Of a stretch of DNA of 64,000 nt, positions 59,772 through 64,000 are shown piece after piece; position 1 is the stretch's first letter; each line of letters opens with the position of its first letter. The notes below the pieces were generated by a model, which was given only the letters and a program-made list of their open reading frames with translations, did no database searches and was not told the origin of the DNA. The DNA lies in the NCBI GenBank assembly GCA_040216635.1, contig JAVJOU010000026.1, positions 310,001 through 374,000 on the forward strand. The letters are read 5' to 3'. A program made the translations under genes and the position numbers. The stretch comes from UBA1479 sp040216635 (lineage in GTDB: Bacteria > Pseudomonadota > Alphaproteobacteria > Rhodospirillales > Casp-alpha2).

Positions 59772-60581
59772 GTGATCATCGATCTGAACGGCGATCTGAT
59801 TGATGCAGCGGAAGCGCGCCTGGATCCCTTCGACCGGGGGTTCACCCTGGGTGATGCCATCTTCGAAAGCCTGCGGGTAAAGGACGGCAGGCCGGAATTC
59901 GCGGCCGAACACCTGTCCCGTCTGGCCGAGGCCGCGAAGGTCACGGGCATGCCCTTGCCGTTCACGGAAGGCGAGGCATTGAAGCGCATGGCGCGGCTGA
60001 TCGATGCGGGCGGATTGCCCGATGCGGCCCTGCGCCTGACGGTTAGCCGGGGGGCCGCCGCCCGGGGGGTTGCCGCACCCAAGGCAGAGGACTGCAAGCC
60101 CACGGTGGTGATCTCCCTCCACCCCTTGCCGCCGACGCGCAGCGCCGTCGTCGGCATGATCACCGCCACGGTGACCCGGCGCAACGAGCACTCGCCCTTT
60201 TCCCGCGTCAAGGCGACGCCCTATCTGGACAGCATCATCGCCCTGGAAGAAGCCAAGGCTGAAGGGGCACAGGATGCGGTGCTGTTGAATACGGCGGGCC
60301 GCGTGGCTTCGGCCTGTTATGCCAATCTGTTCGCGGTGATCGACGGGCGGCTGGTCACACCGCCGCCGGCTGACGGCCCCCTGCCCGGCATTACGCGGGG
60401 CCGGGTGCTGGCGGCACTTGGTGGGGCGGAACAAAGCCTCATGCCTGAAGATCTGGCGCGTGCTGACGAAATTTTCCTGACCAACAGTTTCGGGGTGCGC
60501 CCCGTGGGCGTGCTCGACGGCCGGATGCTCGCCCCCATGCCCGGCCCGATGACCCAGCAGGCCCAGGCCCTGGTCGGCTGA
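59772..60581 (+). CDS. pabC: Aminodeoxychorismate lyase (class IV aminotransferase fold)
   Basis: This fold-type IV PLP enzyme of about 270 residues completes p-aminobenzoate synthesis. The PLP lysine is in SRVKATPYLDSIIALEEAKAEGAQDAVLLN, preceded by FDRGFTLGDAIFESLR. The GTG at 59772 was preferred since GAAGGGG is just upstream; an ATG at 59736 would overlap pabB. Branched-chain or D-amino acid aminotransferases share the fold, but linkage to pabB favours PabC. Confidence 0.9.
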   Translation: MIIDLNGDLIDAAEARLDPFDRGFTLGDAIFESLRVKDGRPEFAAEHLSRLAEAAKVTGMPLPFTEGEALKRMARLIDAGGLPDAALRLTVSRGAAARGVAAPKAEDCKPTVVISLHPLPPTRSAVVGMITATVTRRNEHSPFSRVKATPYLDSIIALEEAKAEGAQDAVLLNTAGRVASACYANLFAVIDGRLVTPPPADGPLPGITRGRVLAALGGAEQSLMPEDLARADEIFLTNSFGVRPVGVLDGRMLAPMPGPMTQQAQALVG

Positions 60582-60590
60582 TCCGCTTTC

Positions 60591-61022
60591 CTAGATAAAA
60601 ATGATCGCCCCGTCCTTGGAGGCGTCATTCAAAAAGGTGACCAGCCCGCCCGCCTGTACCGGCACGTCGTCACGGATGGACATGCCCTCCAGGCCGCGGG
60701 CCCGAATGCCCATCTCGCAGACCATGAAGGTGACCTCCATTTCGACGCAGGCGCTGATCAGGGCTTCGAAGGTCGCGACGCCCTGGGTGTCGAACCGGTC
60801 GTCCATGATGCCGCCGTTCTTGGTGTTGCCCTGGCTGACCGGCAGGTCGCGCCATGCTTCGTCGCGGCCCAGCGCCTTGATCGCATCCATGGTAAAGAAA
60901 AGGGTGGCCGCCCGGCCGATGGCGGCGGCGGCGGCGGCCGTCGCCAGGGCATAGTGGATTTTGTCGTACTCGCCCGCGTAGACGATGACCGACAGCTTAT
61001 CCGGCGGCGCAGGTTCGGCCAT
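60591..61022 (-). CDS. DsrE/DsrF-like sulfur relay protein
   Basis: This protein of about 143 residues has the DsrE/F/H-like fold: LSVIVYAGEYDKIHYALATAAAAAAIGRAATLFFTMDAIKAL at the N-terminus and VTFMVCEMGIRARGL with a possible sulfur-carrying cysteine. Family members pass persulfide sulfur. The start at 61022 overlaps the end of moeB by 26 bp, so they are translationally linked and probably functional partners. It could interact with the TusA-like protein encoded at 30987. It converges on pabC. Confidence 0.85.
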   Translation of the reverse strand: MAEPAPPDKLSVIVYAGEYDKIHYALATAAAAAAIGRAATLFFTMDAIKALGRDEAWRDLPVSQGNTKNGGIMDDRFDTQGVATFEALISACVEMEVTFMVCEMGIRARGLEGMSIRDDVPVQAGGLVTFLNDASKDGAIIFI

Positions 61023-61842
61023 CGGCTGCCCCCTGGTGGATGGAAAGATCGGTGATCGACGGGTTTTCACCGCATAGCGGGCAACCCGGGTCGGCCTTGA
61101 CCTTGATCTTGCGGAATGTGGCGGCAAGCCCTTCGTAGACCATCAGATGACCGGACAGGCTGTCGCCCGTGCCCAGCAGTTCCTTCAGGATTTCCGTCGC
61201 CTGCAGCGACCCCATGGTGCCGCACAGCGCGCCCAGCACCCCGGCTTCGGCACAGGATGGAATTTGCCCCGGGGGCGGCGGTTCGCGGAAAATACAGCGG
61301 TAACAGGGGCCATGATGGCCTTCTTCGTCCCGTTCGTGGGCCTTGAAGGTCGCGATCTGGCCGTCGAACCGCAGGATCGCCGCGCTGACCAGGGGCTTTT
61401 TCGCGAAATAGGCGGCATCGTTGATCAGGAAGCGGGTTTCGAAATTGTCGGACCCGTCGGCCACCAGATCATATTGCGAAATCAGGTCGATGGCGTTGTC
61501 CGGCCCGATCATGTCGAAATGGGGGACCAGGGTCACATCCGGGTTGATGGCGGCCAGGGTCTGCTTGGCGCTTTCGACCTTGGGCGTGCCGACCGAAGCC
61601 GTCTGATGCACGATCTGGCGCTGCAGGTTGGAAAGGTCCACCGTGTCGCCGTCGACCACACCGATGGTGCCGACGCCGGCGGCCGCCAGATACATCAGAA
61701 CCGGCGATCCCAGACCGCCCGCCCCCACGACCAGGACCTTGCTGTTCAGAAGCGTCGCCTGTCCCGTGCCGCCGACCTCTTTCAAAAGGATATGCCGGGC
61801 GTAGCGGTTGACCTGGTCTTCCGTGAAATCTGTGAAATCCAT
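60997..61842 (-). CDS. moeB: MoeB/ThiF-family adenylyltransferase
   Basis: This 281-residue E1-like enzyme adenylates the C-terminal glycine of ubiquitin-like sulfur carriers such as MoaD or ThiS. ATP binding is shown by VLVVGAGGLGSPVLMYLAAAGVG, with the Arg finger in NLQRQIVHQT. The zinc cysteines are CYRC and CPLC. There is no rhodanese domain, so it is not MOCS3-like. It lies 7 bp after cysK and overlaps dsrE, suggesting a cysteine-to-sulfur-carrier pathway. MoeB versus ThiF cannot be decided because no moaD or thiS is present. Confidence 0.92.
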   Translation of the reverse strand: MDFTDFTEDQVNRYARHILLKEVGGTGQATLLNSKVLVVGAGGLGSPVLMYLAAAGVGTIGVVDGDTVDLSNLQRQIVHQTASVGTPKVESAKQTLAAINPDVTLVPHFDMIGPDNAIDLISQYDLVADGSDNFETRFLINDAAYFAKKPLVSAAILRFDGQIATFKAHERDEEGHHGPCYRCIFREPPPPGQIPSCAEAGVLGALCGTMGSLQATEILKELLGTGDSLSGHLMVYEGLAATFRKIKVKADPGCPLCGENPSITDLSIHQGAADGRTCAAG

Positions 61843-61849
61843 AACGCGC

Positions 61850-62845
61850 CTATTCGCCCAGGCCCGCGAACAGGTCCGTCGATAAATACCGTTCGGCGAA
61901 ACTGGGCAGGATCACGACCATCATCTTGTTCTTGAAGGCATCCCGCCCCGCCAGTTCCAGGGCGGCGGCCACGGCGGCCCCCGATGAAATACCGCAAGGC
62001 AGGCCTTCCAGGCGGGCGATCTTGCGCGCCGTTTCGATGGCCCGGTCGTTGCCGATCTGCAGAACCTCGTCGATTTCCTTGGTGTCCAGGTTGGGCGGGA
62101 TGAACCCGGCGCCGATGCCCTGAATTTTGTGCGGGCCGGGCAGGCCGCCGGACAGGATGGCCGAGTCTTCGGGCTCGACCGCGATGACTTTCAGACCCGG
62201 CTTGCGCGGCCGCAGGACATGGGCACAGCCCGTCAGCGTGCCGCCCGTGCCGACGCCGGAAATCAGCACATCGACCTGACCATTGGTATCTTTCCAGATT
62301 TCCTCGGCCGTGGTGGTGCGGTGAATTTCGGGATTGGCGGGGTTTTCGAACTGCTGCAGCATGATGGCGCCGGGCGTGCCGTCGACGATTTCACGCGCCC
62401 GCTCGATCGCGCCTCGCATGCCCAAGGTCGCGGGCGTCAGTTCCAGCTCCGCCCCCAGCAGATACAGCATCTTGCGCCGCTCCAACGACATGCTTTCCGG
62501 CATGGTCAGGATCAGGCGGTAGCCCTTGGCGGCGGCCACGAAGGCCAGGGCGATGCCCGTGTTGCCGGATGTGGGCTCGACCAGGGTCGCCCCCGGTTTG
62601 ATCCGGCCCTCGCGTTCGGCGGCTTCGATCATGTTTAGACCGATGCGGTCCTTGACCGAGGCAAGCGGGTTAAAGAATTCGCACTTGCCGATGATGTCGG
62701 CGGTAACACCGGCGTCTTCGGCCATGCGTTTCAGGCGGATCAGCGGTGTGGCACCCACCGTATCGACGATGCTGTCGTAGATGCGGCCCCGGAACTCGCC
62801 CGAGAATTCGCCGCCGCCTGCCTGGGCGTCCTTCGCCGTGTCCAT
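61850..62845 (-). CDS. cysK: Cysteine synthase (O-acetylserine sulfhydrylase)
   Basis: This 331-residue PLP enzyme makes cysteine from O-acetylserine and sulfide. The PLP lysine is Lys65 in NPLASVKDRIGLNMI. EPTSGNTGIALAFVAAAKGY binds the substrate, and GTGGTLTGCAHVLR anchors the PLP phosphate. An 18-residue Gly-rich N-terminal extension precedes the usual start of the fold. It is downstream of an Rrf2-type regulator and upstream of moeB. Confidence 0.96.
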   Translation of the reverse strand: MDTAKDAQAGGGEFSGEFRGRIYDSIVDTVGATPLIRLKRMAEDAGVTADIIGKCEFFNPLASVKDRIGLNMIEAAEREGRIKPGATLVEPTSGNTGIALAFVAAAKGYRLILTMPESMSLERRKMLYLLGAELELTPATLGMRGAIERAREIVDGTPGAIMLQQFENPANPEIHRTTTAEEIWKDTNGQVDVLISGVGTGGTLTGCAHVLRPRKPGLKVIAVEPEDSAILSGGLPGPHKIQGIGAGFIPPNLDTKEIDEVLQIGNDRAIETARKIARLEGLPCGISSGAAVAAALELAGRDAFKNKMMVVILPSFAERYLSTDLFAGLGE

Positions 62846-62904
62846 GTTCTGCGTCTCCTCCGCTCAGCCGCCCATCTTGATGCCGGACTTGATAGATGTG
62901 GTCT

Positions 62905-63360
62905 TCAGATCGTGAAGTCCAGGTTTGGCCGTCCTTCGCTTTCGACCCCGGCCTGATTGGCCTTCATGCACAGGTCGTCGATCGACGTTTCGTCCAGGCG
63001 GGCCATGGCGGCCTCGCGCAGTTCGGCCCAAAGGGGGCGGACCACCTGCAGCCCTAGGTCCGAACCCTCGGTCTCATCCAGAACATCGTCCGATCCCTCG
63101 GCCCCGGTGATGACGCGGACGACCTCGCCCACGGTGATGCGGCGCCGTTCGCGCGCCAAGCGGTATCCGCCCTTGGGCCCGCGCACACCGACCAGGATAT
63201 CGGCCTTGACCAGTTGTTGCAGGGCCTGTTCCAGATAGCGCCGGGGAATGCCCTGCCGGCGCGTGATGTCGCGGCTTTGTACGGGCTGTGCGCCCATGTG
63301 ATAGGCCACGTCGAGCACGGCCTCGATGGCGTACAGGGTCTTTTTCGACAAACGCAGCAT
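62905..63360 (-). CDS. Rrf2-family transcriptional regulator (CymR-like)
   Basis: This 151-residue winged-helix regulator has the Rrf2 N-terminus MLRLSKKTLYAIEAVLDVAYHMG and the recognition region IPRRYLEQALQQLVKADILVGVRGPKGGYRLAR. The three-cysteine Fe-S motif of IscR and NsrR is missing; only one cysteine, near the C-terminus, is present. It is therefore likely of the CymR type, which senses cysteine status through CysK in Firmicutes. cysK immediately downstream supports this. The start lies 4 bp after the dut stop. Confidence 0.9.
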   Translation of the reverse strand: MLRLSKKTLYAIEAVLDVAYHMGAQPVQSRDITRRQGIPRRYLEQALQQLVKADILVGVRGPKGGYRLARERRRITVGEVVRVITGAEGSDDVLDETEGSDLGLQVVRPLWAELREAAMARLDETSIDDLCMKANQAGVESEGRPNLDFTI

Positions 63361-63364
63361 GAAT

Positions 63365-63847
63365 TCAGTTTCCCCCCGTCTTCGTCCCGGTTCCCGCTTG
63401 TGTGCCCGTCGACCCGAAGCCGCCGGCCCCCCGTTCGGTGTCGTCCAGATCGTCCCGTTCGTCCCAGGTAATGTGCGTTACCGGGGCGATTACCATCTGG
63501 GCGATGCGCATGCCCGGCTCGACCGTGAAGGCATCCGGCCCCAGGTTGATCAGGATCACCTTGACCTCGCCCCGGTAGTCGGCGTCCACCGTGCCCGGGC
63601 TGTTCAGCACCGTCACCCCGTTTTTGGCCGCCAGGCCCGAACGTGGCCGCACCTGGGCCTCATATCCCCGGGGCAGGGCGATGGCGATGCCCGTGGGCAC
63701 CAGGGCGCGGGCCAGCGGTTCCAGAACCAGGGGTGCATCCACGGCGGCCAAAAGGTCCAGGCCCGCCGCATCCCCGGTCGCATAGGCCGGAAGCGGCAGG
63801 GCCGCCCCATGGGGCAGGCGCGTGACGGAAACAGAAATGTCCGTCAT
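63365..63847 (-). CDS. dut: dUTP diphosphatase
   Basis: This 160-residue trimeric dUTPase hydrolyses dUTP to dUMP, keeping uracil out of DNA and supplying thymidylate synthesis. The five family motifs are visible: AGLDLLAAVD, RPRSGLAAKNG, GTVDADYRGEVKVIL, RIAQMVIAPV and RGAGGFGSTG. Its ATG overlaps the coaBC stop by 4 bp (ATGA), the common coaBC-dut arrangement. Confidence 0.97.
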   Translation of the reverse strand: MTDISVSVTRLPHGAALPLPAYATGDAAGLDLLAAVDAPLVLEPLARALVPTGIAIALPRGYEAQVRPRSGLAAKNGVTVLNSPGTVDADYRGEVKVILINLGPDAFTVEPGMRIAQMVIAPVTHITWDERDDLDDTERGAGGFGSTGTQAGTGTKTGGN

Positions 63848-64000
63848 TCGCTGACCGTATCCGTATCAAGGGCTTGGCCCGTGAAATGCCCGGCGATGCG
63901 TGCGGCGAGTTTGCGCCCGACATCGGTCTTGGACAGGGCGGGCCAGTCCTCGACGCCCGCGTCGGTAACCAGATGAACCCGGTTGCTGTCGCCGCCGAAG
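63844..64000 (-). CDS. coaBC: Phosphopantothenoylcysteine decarboxylase/phosphopantothenate-cysteine ligase, C-terminal end (5' part outside window)
   Basis: The frame enters from the window edge on the minus strand and gives about 51 residues. They start FGGDSNRVHLVTDAGVEDWPALSKTDVGRKLAARI, the typical end of the CoaB ligase domain. CoaBC joins cysteine to phosphopantothenate and decarboxylates the product in coenzyme A synthesis. The stop overlaps the dut start. Its use of cysteine fits the cysK-containing cluster downstream. Confidence 0.9.
   Translation of the reverse strand, partial: FGGDSNRVHLVTDAGVEDWPALSKTDVGRKLAARIAGHFTGQALDTDTVSE

Overview
The window is about 64 kb of high-GC DNA from an alphaproteobacterial chromosome, most likely Rhodospirillales or a relative. 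The evidence is the gene content and order (dnaK-dnaJ-dapB; miaB-phoH-ybeY-corC-lnt-metK; rimP-nusA-ylxR-infB-rbfA-truB-rpsO-pnp; fabA-fabB-fabI), a MucR/Ros regulator, an Irr-type Fur paralogue beside a Fur/Mur protein, and a YlxR-L7Ae fusion. It is almost entirely core genome. I see no tRNA, rRNA, insertion sequence, prophage, CRISPR array or integrase. Genus cannot be fixed from the sequence alone.

Layout. 1-7 kb: the 3' end of dnaK with its terminator, dnaJ, dapB, a DUF2244 protein divergent from nth, a minus-strand operon (EI24-type membrane protein, bactofilin, small lipoprotein), and adenosine kinase. 7-16 kb: typA, a beta carbonic anhydrase, an AmpG-like MFS permease, an isocitrate-lyase-superfamily enzyme followed by a tandem 47-bp palindromic repeat, inorganic pyrophosphatase, a macro-domain hydrolase, and maeB on the minus strand. 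16-31 kb: mutS, glnD (with a lysine-rich tail), murJ, trpS, an Nfu scaffold protein, a Bax-like glucosaminidase, a polysaccharide deacetylase, a RutE-like nitroreductase, an unassigned permease-like protein and tsaB. 31-40 kb: tusA/mucR divergent pair, fur, then miaB-phoH-ybeY-corC-lnt, metK behind a long structured leader, and trmB. 40-50 kb: the transcription/translation operon rimP to pnp, preceded by a promoter and an 84-nt leader that ends in an intrinsic terminator. 50-53 kb: anaerobic-type unsaturated fatty acid genes fabA and fabB with fabI. 53-57 kb: irr, rubrerythrin, an Fe-S CCG protein and a DUF3501 protein, with matching Irr-box-like sites. 57-64 kb: an SH3 protein, a 2-hydroxyacid dehydrogenase, pabB-pabC, and a minus-strand cluster reading coaBC-dut-rrf2-cysK-moeB-dsrE that has a sulfur/cysteine theme.

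The most interesting signals are outside the ordinary coding genes: (1) a metK leader element at 38148-38200 resembling the SAM/SAH riboswitch but carrying an extra hairpin; (2) the 84-nt promoter-hairpin-terminator leader before rimP; (3) paired Irr-type boxes at irr and at the rubrerythrin/Fe-S/DUF3501 operon, whose Fe-S protein has a degenerate second CCG motif; (4) a palindromic repeat family of 46-47 bp with three copies in the window, each next to a stop codon; and (5) a recurrent TATAGGCGCCG promoter/discriminator motif.

Functional assignments rest on motif recognition by eye. Regulatory calls rest on pattern matching without any database search.
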